From Blumeriella jaapii (Eukaryota > Ascomycota > Leotiomycetes > Helotiales > Drepanopezizaceae), in contig VWND01000064.1 in the NCBI GenBank assembly GCA_009599575.1, positions 1,798,001 to 1,862,000 of the forward strand: a stretch of DNA of 64,000 nt, in the 5' to 3' direction. This document shows positions 45,000 through 56,437 of this stretch, one piece after another. A model generated the notes under the pieces. The model saw only the letters and a program-made list of their open reading frames with translations, did no database searches and was not told the DNA's origin. How positions within the stretch are numbered: the first letter of the stretch is position 1; each line of letters opens with the position of its first letter. Position numbers and translations under genes: made by a program.

Positions 45000-46576
45000 C
45001 GAGTGTAGCTAACTAAGTGCTGTATGTGGATGACTATCGAACAATTCGTGCCTGTCTACTTTTTCTTCTCGATCGCGGACCGCGCCCACGGCTTCAGCTC
45101 GCTCGCTGCCATGCCCGAGGTCTCTACCGCGCTTGAAGATGTGTGTGTGGTGATTCGGTGTACACTGCTTTCCTTCCTGTCCTCTTTGAGTTGACTGTTC
45201 TGGGTTTTTTTTTTTTTTCTTTTCTTCTTCTCCTTTTCTTCGTTGTGTCACGACAAACATTTTGTACACGCAGATGTATGTGTTAACATCAGGAACGGTT
45301 TCGTGACCGTGTTGGGTGGAAGTCACACGATGCTTGGGAGTAGCACATATACATATACAGTACCATCATACATCGTTAGTGCGTGGGTGTGAGAAACCAG
45401 CAACCAAGCACGGTAGAGGACTGTAGGTACTGTATGTAGTCATAGCTACGCCCCTAAAACGCAGGGGACCTTCTGCCAAGTACCTCGGTCTGGTCGAAAC
45501 ACGGATGGGGATGGGGATGGGGATGAGGAAGGGTTCCGTGCTCTCTCTCGCCCCCGTATGTGGGGAGAGGTGGGGAGGGGGGGGAGGGAGTGCTACACAT
45601 GAAGATAGGTACAGTAAAGTACCGAGATGGGGCAACGCAAAGGACTCACCCACTTGCTCACTGTTCGACGACAGCGACACAGAAACAGACACAGTGGGAA
45701 CCGTTTCCACCCCCCCACACCCCGTCCCTCCCTTGTACCTAGGTAAGTAAGTACCTCCTCGAACAGAACAGGGTCCTCCGGCGGCCAAGAGGGTTTTCTT
45801 TTTTAGCGAGTGAGAGAGTGAGAGTGTTAAGGAGAGAGAGATCTATCCCGTTCTTTCTCAGGTGACGTGAACACACTCCTGTGCACACCGAGGGATGAAA
45901 TAGCAAGATGGGTGAAAGGCAATGTGGTATAAATAGAACGAGAGGTTTCCAATCACGCACGTGCCCATGCTAGCCCCCGCGGGTTGGGGCCTTATAAGAC
46001 TGACGATGGAACTAAACGGGATCACGGGTAGGTACTGTAATTTAACATGAATAGCAACAGAAACAGGTGCGAGACATTCAGAACGGGTGCAATTGACTAC
46101 ATACCATAAGTACAGCAATAGCGATCAACTCAGATCAAGAACAAGAGAAAGAAGAAGAAAAAAAGAAAAAGAAAAAAAAAACCCCGGACTTCTGTCGATG
46201 TTACCGGACGAAAGGCGATGTAAGGCTCATGGTAATTGTAATTGCAGTTATATTGGTTGTATCTTGTCTGTGTTGTCCTTCAAGGCTCGAAGGAACCCTA
46301 TAAATAGGCTGTCTGGCTAGCGTGTGGGCTAGGACTAGCGTCCCACGCAACTGGTACTCCGACAGCTTCGGATTGTTTGACCAAGCCGTGAAGAAAAGAA
46401 AAAAGCGTAGTCCAAGAAAACAAACACCAGACGACCCGATACTCCATCTCCGCCCGACATTAGAAATTTGCATTAGGAATGAGAACACGCGCCGCCTCTC
46501 CCAAACAAGCCCTTGAAAATCAGAAATTGAGAGCAGAGTCCCAAAATCGTGGTTGAATTCGTGCATTGTCATCACA

Positions 46577-48023
46577 CTAAGAGTGGAAGAGGTCCCAAGC
46601 CCTGTCACACAGCCGGATGAACTCCTCTTTCTTTCGTTGTTGTGTCGCGGGGCTATCACGGCCTTCGCCAAACGGTCCCCCCCGTTTACTCGTCGAGGGG
46701 CCGGTGCCAAGAGGCGGGCTGCCACCTTGTTCGTATTCAGCACGGGTTCTCCTCCTGCCGCCACCACTGCGACTGGTCTCGTTATGTCTCAGAAGATTGC
46801 CAGTCAAGGGAGATGGGGGCGTGGGAGGTTGCTGATGTCCACCATAGTGTACCAACTTGGGCAGGAGTTCGGGTCGGCCGCCAGCCAACTCTACCTGGGC
46901 ATCTTCCGCGGATCGATATTCACGCGGTCTGGCGGTCGGTGGCGGCTGGCTGTGGTTGTGTCCCGGAGAGGGGAAGGAAGGCCTCGAGCTTGAATGCGAC
47001 GAGTTGGATGCCGATCCAGGATTGCCGGGGAAGAAGGCGGCACGGCTGGTCTGCGCTTCACGGTGGGCACCGAGACCCTCGGCGGCGAACACATCGGTGA
47101 TGGGGGGGAGGCGGTTCGTGGTCTGTGTTGCGGGGACGTGGTGGATGTGGGAGGTGTTGGAGAGGTTTGACGGTTGGTTCTGCACATGTCGAGTGTGAGG
47201 GTGTTGATGTCGTCCTGTGAAGGATTGGTCGAGAGGGGCGGATTGAATCACTCTCTCGTTGGCAAATTGCTCGTGAGAGGGGGCGACGATGCTCAGTCCT
47301 GGAGGCGCCTTCCTCTTCGCATGCCCTGGGGTCTTGGCGGGAAATCCAGAGGCACCAGCTTCGCGCTCCTTCGCGCTCTCCATGGGGGCGTCGCCTGGCT
47401 TGGCAGTTTGTTGCAGGCGCAGCTCGATGATGTGTCGCTGGTGCTCTCGCACCGAGATGCTGCGTTGCAGCTGCTCCCTCATCGTGGGGTCCTGCGTGAC
47501 GAAGCCGGGCGACAAGCATGCCAGACCGACATCGTGAATCATCAATCCGGCGGTCTCTGCTCCTCTCGAGGTCAATGGGCCCGCCGATGGTCGCGACGAC
47601 GCTGGGGCGGCGCTGGCTTTGTTCTTGGAGAGGTCGAGTTTGCCAGGTCTGTGGCGAGGGGCCGGGAGCTCAGGCGACGATGGCGCTTCCTTCTTGATCG
47701 TGATCTTCGGCGCCATAGCGCTTCGAGCCCTGGAGAGACTGTGTCAGTCGTTTGAATCGAGGGAGCGGCAGCACGACAGCAGCTGTGTGGGGGGTGAAAA
47801 CTCACGAATTGGGCGAGCTCTTTCCGCTCGGGGTTTTCTTGGGACTCCCACTTGCTGCCCGCTGCGCAGGATGGTTCGCAGCGGCCGAGGTCATGCGATG
47901 CGTTGGAGGCGAGGCCGACGGGTGGTGGTCTCGGTGGTGATGCGAGGCTGACGGTGCGCGATCCACGTAGGAAGGCCGGTCGTGAGGTGCTGGCGACGGA
48001 GCCATTGCAACGGCAGCGCTCAT
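46577..48023 (-). CDS. Disordered fungal protein, unknown function
   Basis: Exons on the minus strand are 47806-48023 and 46577-47729 (intron GTGAGT...CTCCAG with a CTGAC branch), giving 456 residues. Start MSAAVAMAPSPAPHDRPSYV; the junction joins KTPSGKSSPNS to ARSAMAPKITIKKEAPSS. If the intron were ignored, a second ATG at 47716 could serve. Nearly the whole chain is Pro/Ser/His-rich and low-complexity. Two parts look ordered: a middle block (GLMIHDVGLACLSPGF, then MREQLQRSISVREHQRHIIELRLQQ, a likely coiled coil) and the extreme C-terminus (EEFIRLCDRAWDLFHS). I do not recognise the family. The IKKE near the second Met resembles a SUMO site (weak). Composition and length point to a nuclear or regulatory scaffold, but this is a guess. 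Confidence 0.6.
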
Positions 48024-48330
48024 TCTGCAGAGTCCTGTTCGTACGGTAGTGCTGGAATGGCGGGTGGAGGAGGAAGAGGAGGAGGAGGTGGTGGTGGTGG
48101 TGGTGGTGACGGTAATGCTGGAGCTGGCGCTAGCACTGGCACTGGCGCTGAGGTGGCACTGGGATCTAGTGGCGTCGGTCCTGAGGATCTGCCGCCGCTT
48201 TGACTGGCTCGGAAGGCTGTTCGTTCGAAGGTGTTGCTGTTGTCTGAGGCAGCGTTTTTGACTTCTTCCTGGCCCGAGAGTGAACGAGAGACGGGGTAGG
48301 GTGCCAGTCGCAGCTACCGAGAGGGAGAGC

Positions 48331-48411
48331 GATGGATGGGGATGGGGACGGCGATGGCGATGGCGATGGTGATGGCGATGGCGATGGCGATGATAATCGC
48401 AATGACGATGA
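48331..48411. repeat. GATGGG/GATGGC hexanucleotide array
   Basis: About 13 units shifting from GATGGG to GGCGAT, upstream of the minus-strand gene. Confidence 0.85.
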
Positions 48412-49589
48412 GGACAATCACCACTGTTGCGCCGAGGGGTGGCTATCTCTTGTAGCCCTGGGGTAGGTGTGTGTCCAAGATGTGATTGATGGATGCTCGA
48501 GACCGTGGGGCTGGGCTTAGTGCGCTCAGTCCGGGACGGAAGATTGGTGGCGCCGGGATTCTTGGGGTTGGCTGGCTCGTTGGCTCGTTGGCTCGTTGGC
48601 GTTCTTTTGCTGGGCTGTCGTCGCTCCGCCGTCGTCGCTCTGCCGTCGTCGCTCTGTCGTCTATCTGCCTGTCTGTCTATCTGCCGGATCAACGAGAGTC
48701 GTATTATGCCGCCAACACAACCGGAGGAGAGAGAGAGACAAGATGAACCGCACGACACAGCACAGCACAGCACTGCACTGCACACGATGGAACAGAACAG
48801 AACAGATGGCGGCACGACGCCTTTTATCAAGGACCACGGAGAGGCAGTCGGGTCAAACAGGTTAGGCGTTTCAGCTGCCAATAGCCCCAGGAGATAAGAG
48901 TGCGGCGACCCCACTGCGACTCCTCCTCGCGTGAGGTTGGGGCTTTGGCTTTCCTTTCGCACACCCACGGCCGTCCGGGGACTCGCTGTCAGTGGGTGGT
49001 GCCTCGGAAATCAGTGGTCGGAGATCCCGCGTGCCCGTCGAATCCAATTGCGACGCTCGAGTGGCCCTGCGCGTGGAGATGTTGGTTTGGGATAAAAGGC
49101 TGCCCGGGGCCGGCCTCGCGTCGTCTGCGCGCGCCATGCCTCCCTTCTCCAGTAAATACAGTACAGAGACACTTTACGGTATGTACGATGTCGACGTCGT
49201 GCTATCGATCCTTTTCAACCCGAGGCCAAGATCGACGTTCCCAAACAGGGCGGACCGTCTATTCAGCACAGTAGATACAGTAGATACAGTACAGTACGTG
49301 CAGTACATACTATCTACTGTACCTGACTTTCTTCGCGTGCATGATGATGGAGCTAGGTCTCCTCATCACTGCTTGCCAACCACACGCTGTGTATGTGCTG
49401 TACTGTATGTATGTACTGTCCTCTACTGTGCTGTACAACTAACTGTACAACGTGCCCAAGGTCAGTAACGGTACGGTACGGTACGGTACTGTACTGTACA
49501 GTTCCTGAAGAGCTTCAGGCCTGAATCCAAGACAGCGGCAGCGGGGTCAGACAGCTCGCATCTACACAGTACAGTACTGTACTGTAAAG

Positions 49590-49632
49590 GGCGACCCTTT
49601 TCCCTTTCCCTTTTCCCTTTTCCTTTTTTCCC
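49590..49632. repeat. CCCTTTT pyrimidine array
   Basis: Five to six imperfect CCCTTTT units. Confidence 0.8.
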
Positions 49633-50708
49633 AGTCCCCCGTTCCCCGTTCTTGTCGCATGATCGAATGAGCTGCTCGCCCTGCCCTCTCCCTGGTTCCC
49701 CTATCGATCTTTATGCATATTGGCGATTGGCTTCGTTCGTCCAATGTAAGAACAAGCACGGTCTGGTGGATGCCGGTATCGAGCCAAAATAGCATCGCGA
49801 TCCAAGCCGTGGAGGATTGTTTCGCATCAGGACATTTTTGTGCCCCCATTCGTGAGCAATAGGGTGAACACATCCACTCTCCAATCAAACCAAACATAAT
49901 CGCGGCCGTTGGGAAATATAGACGACGAGGACAAGAAAACACGGGCCCTGAGTCACTTTCATTTCAGGTGGGAGATCTATTTGTGCCCTCCAGATTGTGT
50001 AGGTAGACATCAGGAGGTTTGGGCTAAGTAAGGTACACTAAATACTGCACCGGCTAAATAAACCGAGGCGAGAAAAAACAAATATATCGAGGACAGCGCT
50101 GGATGAGGAACCCCTTTCGCCTACGCAACAGTACGGTACAGTCCAGTCCAGCATCAATTACTGATGGGAGGACTGTATTGTAGTAGGGGGCTGACCGACC
50201 GGCATTCTCTTACTGTAACCAATCCATGTCACCGCCGACACTGTGCGGGAGTACACAGATGTACTGTACAGTGTACAGACAGTACAGACAGTACAGACTG
50301 GACGGTGCTGGTGGCGAACTCCCCATCCGACATGAAGTTTAACCATCAAACTCTTGTTCGACAACTGAAAACGGAAGCCCCTCCGAGTATCACCAACCGG
50401 CCCGGATGCCAGGATGCAAACCCCTGCTCAGACATCGGGCATCGGGAGGGGAAGGAAACCACCAAGAGATGCGAACCACCACAGCACCGTAGGTACAGTA
50501 CTTCCCCTCGAAATCTGCATTATGCGCGCGCCATGAAACGGCTCAGCATGGCCGCCGCCCAACCAATGGAATTGGCGTTCCGTCCACATGCACCACGCGT
50601 CGGAGACCGCACGAAGAATTCTCCAACGACTGGACATCACCGTCGTGAGGGGTCTCACGTCGACCGACGAAACCGCCTTGACGACGACCATCAGTTGGAA
50701 CCATCACG

Positions 50709-50930
50709 CGATGATGATGATGATGATCATGATGATGTCAACGAGTATTTTGGGATCTGCGCAGCCGTGCCTGACAAGTTGCACGACTCAGTTCGGTGTT
50801 CAAACATGCGTACGCACAGTATCATGCCGGCGCGAGCAGTTTTTATTCTCCGACGAACGCATGCCTGTTCCGTACTGCGTGTACCGTATTCATGACTGTT
50901 GACCATGATGATGATGATGATGATGATCAT
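50709..50930. repeat. Two GAT arrays, each interrupted by ATCATG
   Basis: 50709-50737 and 50903-50930 both read as GATGATGATGATGATGATCATG. They are direct copies about 195 nt apart. Confidence 0.8.
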
Positions 50931-52624
50931 GTTGTTTAACTTCAGGAGGGGCAGATCCACCTCAGCCTCCTGTAAGGCATAGGGCGTGCTAAGCTGGGGA
51001 TGTTGATATACAAGAAACCTTCGGGAAAGCAAATACATGATAGAAATGTTTGGCCAATCAGTCCGCTTTTGAAGCCCTTTTTTGACAGGCGGGATGGTTT
51101 ATTCGATTGTGAAGCGATGTTCGATGATTCCAAAGATTACCAGATACACACACGTGTATTTGAAGAGTAAAAACCACGAATGAGGAAAAGTTTTCTCAAT
51201 ACGCACATCCCGGGTGTCTGATCCCGCGGTATTTAGCTTTTCTTTACTTTTGGATAAGAAAATTAAAACTATGAAAGTTGTCGACGCTGAATTGTTTTCT
51301 TTCCGAACGTTTTTCAAACACGCCGATCTGACTGCTGCTTGCAGCTCTTCGGCATATCACCGACACTTCTTCCTGCGTCAAATGCGTGTCGAGTTGGTTG
51401 TGTGCGGTGGAGCGGTGATGCGAAAGCGCTGTACCGGCTTTTTCCGTTGAACGCAATTCTGCGGGAATCTTCACAAGTACGCCTTCCTTAGATAAATCGT
51501 AGCAATATGCGCAATGGTAAAAAGGGCTCGGATCGTCGAGGAGAAAAGTCTCTTTGACATCGCCACGTGTCGAATGCTCAATTTGGGCTCTCCAGACTTT
51601 GTCCGGATACAACCACTTTCCCCGGCCGCAGAAGAAAGAAACGATCGCAATGGAGAAAGCCGAAGGTCTGTACCAGGCACCACGTACAGGTATGAGTCTA
51701 GCCCGCGAGGTTGTCGTTGACGACGGCCTCGCATCCCGAGGAGCGGCGTATTCATGACTGCAACACCACGGCTCATACATTACGTCGAACTTTCCATCAC
51801 ACATTCACTGGTCGAAGTACAGTAGGTGTAATGTTGACCCGCCGTGAACAACAGGGTATCTTCATCATACCAGAAGTTAATTTGTAGGATCTTTAAAACC
51901 ATAACCACGTGATAACCACAGAAGGTTTGCGAACCGACAAGCCTGCGAATACCTGTGTACTGTACGTACAATACAACACAATGGTAATACATATCTGAAT
52001 AACGGCTCGGAATTCTCAGAATGGAATTTCCGCTCTGGAAATCGCATCTTGGTGCGTACCAAGTAATACTGTAGGTTATCTTCGGAGCTAATGATACAAA
52101 GACCGAAAAAGGTCGACGGAGGAGGTGCTTCACTTGACAGCAATGTTAGTTGTATTGAAACAAAAGGAATGCATACTCGATTTGATTCTTTCTCAATTGT
52201 AGAGCAGCTCGGACAAAAGGACCAGAAGCAAGCCTAGTGAGTGAGCCAAGGCAGAGAACTCAACAGGCAATGACTTTGCTCAATAGTGACGGTTGAAATC
52301 ATAAAATCGGGACTTAAACAAAAGGTAAGCAATATGACAGCTCGGATAAGAGAGGATCTTTTCCCCAAGTACTACTGTATTGTATGTACAGTTTGGATGG
52401 ACAGTACATGAGCTGGTGCGACAGGAGCTGTTGTGGTACTGTACTGTACTGTACAGTACAAATGTACATACAGTACGCGGGCACTTTGTCATCCCGCCCT
52501 TCCCGGAATAGATCTAGCGCAATCGCCGTGCTTTCGATAAGAAATTCTTCACCATCAGTGCATTAGAGGGCGCTGTAGCACTTGCAAATAACGACCTACC
52601 ACCTACACGCCGACACTCGCCAAA

Positions 52625-53248
52625 ATGCCTCCCAAGAACAAGGCGGCTGCTAATGCAGCTCCAATCGACGATGATGTTTCCATGGGTGACGCTCCCGCCG
52701 CCGAGGAAGGAAATTTCGCATCTGGTGAAGAGGAATGGGTGGACGAGCAGCGAATCAGAATAGTATGTATGCCGCGACAATTTCGCGGATGGAGGACCTG
52801 TGCTAAATGATCAACTGCAGCTTCCAGGATCTTCGGACACCGCTGCATCGTTTGAGTTCAAAAAGGAGGATCACACGCTGGGGAATTCGCTGCGGTACAT
52901 CATCATGAAGAAGTATGCGATTTGACCCCGCCTTACTTCGAGCCGGGCTCCTACATCAATCGGATTCCGAAGGAAATACGAGGCTGACTCGTAACCTTAC
53001 CATAGTCCCAATGTCGAATTCTGCGGATACTCGATTCCACATCCCACTGAGGAACTAATGAACATACGAATCCAAACATACGGTTGGTAGCACGAGTTGC
53101 CTCTTGGAACAAGACTGACGAGTTTTCAGAAGGAACAACAGCCGTAGCAGCTTTGGACAAGGGGTTCCAAGATCTAATGGACCTATGCGATGAGGTAGCA
53201 AACAAGTTCATGCAATCCCGAGAAGAGTTTGTTGAGTCGCAGAATTAG
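52625..53248 (+). CDS. RPC19: RNA polymerase I and III shared subunit AC19
   Basis: Nuclear subunit (RPAC2) that pairs with AC40, equivalent to one bacterial alpha subunit, in Pol I and Pol III. Exons 52625-52762, 52821-52912, 53006-53082 and 53130-53248; 141 residues, matching yeast Rpc19. The N-terminus is acidic and variable (MPPKNKAAANAAPIDDDVSM). The alpha motif is intact: FEFKKEDHTLGNSLRYIIMK, then NPNVEFCGYSIPHPTE and NIRIQTYEGTTAVAALDKG. It ends SREEFVESQN. The TAG overlaps the open frame of the convergent complex I gene. Confidence 0.97.
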
Positions 53249-54136
53249 AGGAGAATAAAACAAAGCATTGCACGGCGTACAGGCATGGAAATTTTGAGGA
53301 GTTTGACGATGCTTTCATTCGGATATGTACAAAGGGCTATGAGACAGAATGGTGCAATTAGTTGCGACCCTGTTCTCGGGGTATTAGCTTCTAATAAAAG
53401 AACGGTGATTGGAGAATTGAGACGTGCCTCGAGAAACCCGTTCATGAAGTTTTTCGGTCGGCGTGCGTTTGGATCCTCCTCTGCTCGGAAATACTTCAGG
53501 ATATGTGGTAACTGCTTCCAGTAGTTCAGAGTTTCCTTCCAGCAAAACAAGTCAGCAAAGATCGACCTAGCAACTGACAGAACCTCCAGCAGGCAATCTC
53601 AAGATCTGCCGCCTCCGATGCCATTCGAAGCCCCGAAATGATTAAGCTTGCCCTTCTTCTGGGTGATTAGGCATCAAATGATGTTCTCCTTCCCCATAAC
53701 AAAGGGAGGCTTCCACGAACCTGGTATTCTGCATGACTCTGAAAGAGCAACGTATCCACCACCTGTATCTGATTCACGTATCGATGTCTTTCAAACTCCT
53801 GCCGCATTTTCGTCCGCAATGCCGGGACCGTGATACTGAGAGAATACATGCTCTGAATCTCAGGTGCCTATACGAAGCCGTTAGCCTTTGCTATGCTGCC
53901 CGGCCACGTATCCAGCCACTATGACAAGCCTCCAATTGCTCCCCAGGCTTCTTGTCGGCGGCAGGATAACTTACAGATCTGATCCATTCCCGGTAGCTCT
54001 TCAAGACTCTTCGTTGCGCATCCGCCCAATTGACCGCTGCACATCCAGTTAGCCTCCGTAGCCCCTCAGGACTAGCCTCCTGATGTAACTCACATTGGCG
54101 CGTCCGCTGCGCAAGATACGTAGGATTGATAACCAT
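53245..54136 (-). CDS. Mitochondrial complex I subunit NDUFA6/B14-like (LYR family), 3' end uncertain
   Basis: Accessory subunit of NADH:ubiquinone oxidoreductase (fungal NB4M), matrix side, contacting the acyl-carrier subunit. Exons on the minus strand: 54094-54136, 53975-54036, 53721-53867 and 53245-53535. Start MVINPTYLAQRTRQ; joined core NWADAQRRVLKSYREWIRS, then APEIQSMYSLSITV, VRQ-type helix MRQEFERHRYVNQIQVVDTL, and HAEYQETLNYWKQLPHILKY. It continues RAEEDPNARRPKNFMNGFLE. The Leu of the LYR motif is replaced (SYR). The family normally ends just after GFLE, but this frame goes on for about 50 residues to 53245, inside the RPC19 stop codon. Another intron or an indel near 53400 is likely. 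The third donor is an unusual GTTCGT. Confidence 0.9.
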
Positions 54137-54398
54137 CGTGGCGGCGTGTGACTAAATTCGAAGTTCTGGCAGGAAACAGAGGATCAGGACCTCGAACACC
54201 TGCAGCGTTCCAGCCAACACGTGATATCGTTAGCGTCATCAGGATGAGGCTGAGAATTCATAACCCTGCCAGCCTCAAGAGACGCACCAATGTACAAATA
54301 CATTCGATAATATCGACGATCTACACACAGGGTAACCGGCCTAATTTTTCTAAAAGCAAACGATCAAGCCTCATCGCATAAACAACAGGAGCAGAAAT

Positions 54399-54896
54399 AT
54401 GCCCGCCATCCGTCATGCCAGCAAGCGCAAAGCGCCCCCAGCAGGCTTCTCCGACATCGAAGACGACCTCTTGATCTTTAGCAACAAAATGAAAGACGCA
54501 GAAAACGCGCCCTCTACGAACGTACCGCGGCACGCCGTCCACTGGCCCATCTTCCAAATTAGCCATCAGCGCAGCAGATATATTTACGAGCTGTACTACG
54601 AGAAGGAGGCGATTAGCAAGGAGCTCTACGAATACCTGTTGAAGAACGGCTACGCCGACAAGATGCTGATTGCCAAATGGAAGAAGACTGGATATGAAAA
54701 GGTATTCCTCACAAGATCTGCGACGGGGGAGCAAGGGCTGATTTTGCTGTAGCTGTGCTGCCTCCGCTGTGTACAGACAAAGGAGACGAACTTCAACTCC
54801 ACGTGTATATGCCGAGTCCCAAAAGCACAAATGAAAGAAGATCAAGCGGTGGAGTGCGTAAGCTGCGGGTGCAGAGGGTGTGCTTCGAGTGATTGA
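54399..54896 (+). CDS. BUD31: Pre-mRNA splicing factor BUD31/Cwc14 (G10 family)
   Basis: Zinc-binding protein of the activated spliceosome (NineTeen-complex associated). Exons 54399-54701 and 54753-54896 (donor GTATTC, acceptor TGTAG), 148 residues, the normal length. Start MPAIRHASKRKAPPAGFSDI. Core: KMKDAENAPS, HWPIFQISHQRSRYIYELYY, LYEYLLKNGYADKMLIAKWK. Exon 2 holds the cysteine clusters LCCLRCVQT, CICRVPKAQ and CVSCGCRGCASSD that bind three zincs. Nothing is missing. The start is 262 nt from that of the divergent complex I gene. Confidence 0.98.
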
Positions 54897-56437
54897 GATG
54901 CCTTCACATTCCTGGATGGAACGGAAATTACTGCTCTTTGGATTTCATGATACCTTCACGGCGCTTCGACGGTTTTAGACTTGGCCGCGATACTGTGTGC
55001 TGTTACGGTGTTCGATAAGGAGGATGCACTTTGGGCATGGTTTTGGCGTCAATGGAAATCCAGGGGGCAGAAGATGGCTCTTTTCCGAACCCTGGTCTAA
55101 ATGGGATACCTTGCACTTTGCCTCTTCTGTTACGGGCTTTATCGAAAGCCCTCAAGGTCTCGAGGAGATGGTGTGTAGAGTGACACTTTGGGTCTGTAAA
55201 ACACGATATGCTAATTGTATTCCAAGGTCTGTCGTAGCCGGACGGTAGATACGTCTAGGAAGCTGGTCATTGACGGACCGAGTCCGTAGCAAGATCATCT
55301 CCAAGTCCCAACAACTCCAGGCCGCTACATCAGTCCAACAAGAAAGTGTTTGGGGTTCTAGTCTTCGGGGCTCCCATCGCCAGATGCGCTGGCAGCCATC
55401 AGGAAAATGGACTTTGCCTTGCAAAGATGTCCCTGCCATGAATGTTACAACACTTATCAGTTACGAGTCTTCACTTCACTTCTGCCCAATTCGAAGACCA
55501 GGCAACGAAGCTGCCTTCGTTCAGTCTGCAGAGGAAGTGGGTATACAAGACTGCGAAGCGATACCCTGACTACTCAGGACTTCCACAGTACAAGCCTGAG
55601 CTCCATTACCAGCCAAATTCCAAGAAAGATATCACACCTCAGTGTCCCACTAGCCCCTCGAAATAGGTAGGCATAAAAGGCATGGCTTGCAACTCTAGCT
55701 ATGCTAGCAGAGCGTGCTAAATAGCTATCGAAGATGCTCTTCCCAGAGCTCTTGAAAGGATTTTTCTAATATCATCTATTGACACTTCTAGCCCTTTACC
55801 GGGTAAGCTCATCTAGAGTGATTTCCTTCTGGTGATTACACACTCTAGCATTGAAAAGGCGCTCGTGAAACAATGTCATGTATTTTTAGGTGCCGTCTCG
55901 CATAACCACAATCTGAGTCAAGACAAAACTACCCTCAGCATGCACGCATAACGTCACAAGTTCTGCCCGCGGTGTAAAGTAATCAAAAAACTGTGTTGTA
56001 GCGGGTAGAGACTTTGTTCAAGGAAAACAGTTGGGCTCAAGCGCTAAACTGATTTGACCTCTGAATGATGACTGAAGCCGTGTATGAGCGCCTTTTTAAC
56101 GATACGTACCCAGAGGCGGCAAAGCGGGCGAATGGCATGTAACATTCTAAGATTCTTACAGATATCACTGCGGAAGGCTCTGGGAAGTGAAACGTACAGT
56201 AATATAGCAAGTAACAGTACAGTAGAGTGGCAGAACACATTCATTCCGCACGTCCCAGGTTGGATTTCACGTGACATATCTCTGGTGAACTCTTCCTATT
56301 AACAGATTCCAAAAGTACCTCCAAGGATCCATGTTCCAAGAAGCCACCATGATGGCTGAGGTCCATCGCGTATGCTAAAGACAAAAAATCATTTATCTTT
56401 TGTGGTATTCCCCCATTAAAGCGCCATGTGCTCCCTC
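54897..56437. other. Convergent 3' intergenic region with a coding-like fragment
   Basis: Both flanking genes end here. A plus-strand frame ending at 55666 reads FSLQRKWVYKTAKRYPDYSG and QYKPELHYQP, with coding-like composition, but it has no good start and no recognised family. It may be a last exon or gene relic. The rest (55700-56430) is AT-rich with no feature beyond a TCACGTGA palindrome (56268) and a short TACAGTA cluster (56195-56225). Confidence 0.4.

Larger units (their letters stand above)
43425..46576. other. Gene-free interval (about 3.1 kb)
   Basis: No gene is supported. It holds a GCTA array (43950-43968), an ATC array, T-rich stretches (43970-44010, 45207-45240), a CCTAGG-centred palindrome (45736-45746) and TACAGTAC motifs (44655-44690, 45357, 45428). 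Open frames above 100 codons overlap on opposite strands and lack motifs. Confidence 0.5.
48024..52624. other. Large gene-free interval (about 4.6 kb)
   Basis: 48024-48950 is probably leader/promoter of the minus-strand gene and holds GGT and GATGGC arrays. 49150-50310 is dense in TACAGTAC/GTACTGTAC motifs, with a CCCTTTT array. 50.7-50.93 kb has two GAT arrays. 50.9-52.6 kb is AT-richer. A 186-codon minus frame (51244-51804) starts with ATG and is not repetitive, but it matches no family I know, so it is not called. Confidence 0.5.

Noticed and set aside
47802..48968. Full 388-codon minus-strand frame upstream of the disordered-protein gene
   Set aside because: Only its last part from the ATG at 48023 is used as exon 1. 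The rest is His/Arg/Ser repeats from GATGGC and GGT arrays and reads as leader.
51244..51804. 186-codon minus-strand frame with ATG
   Set aside because: Not repetitive and cysteine-containing, but no signal peptide, splice pattern or known motif; sits in AT-richer DNA. Kept as a possibility for RNA-seq.
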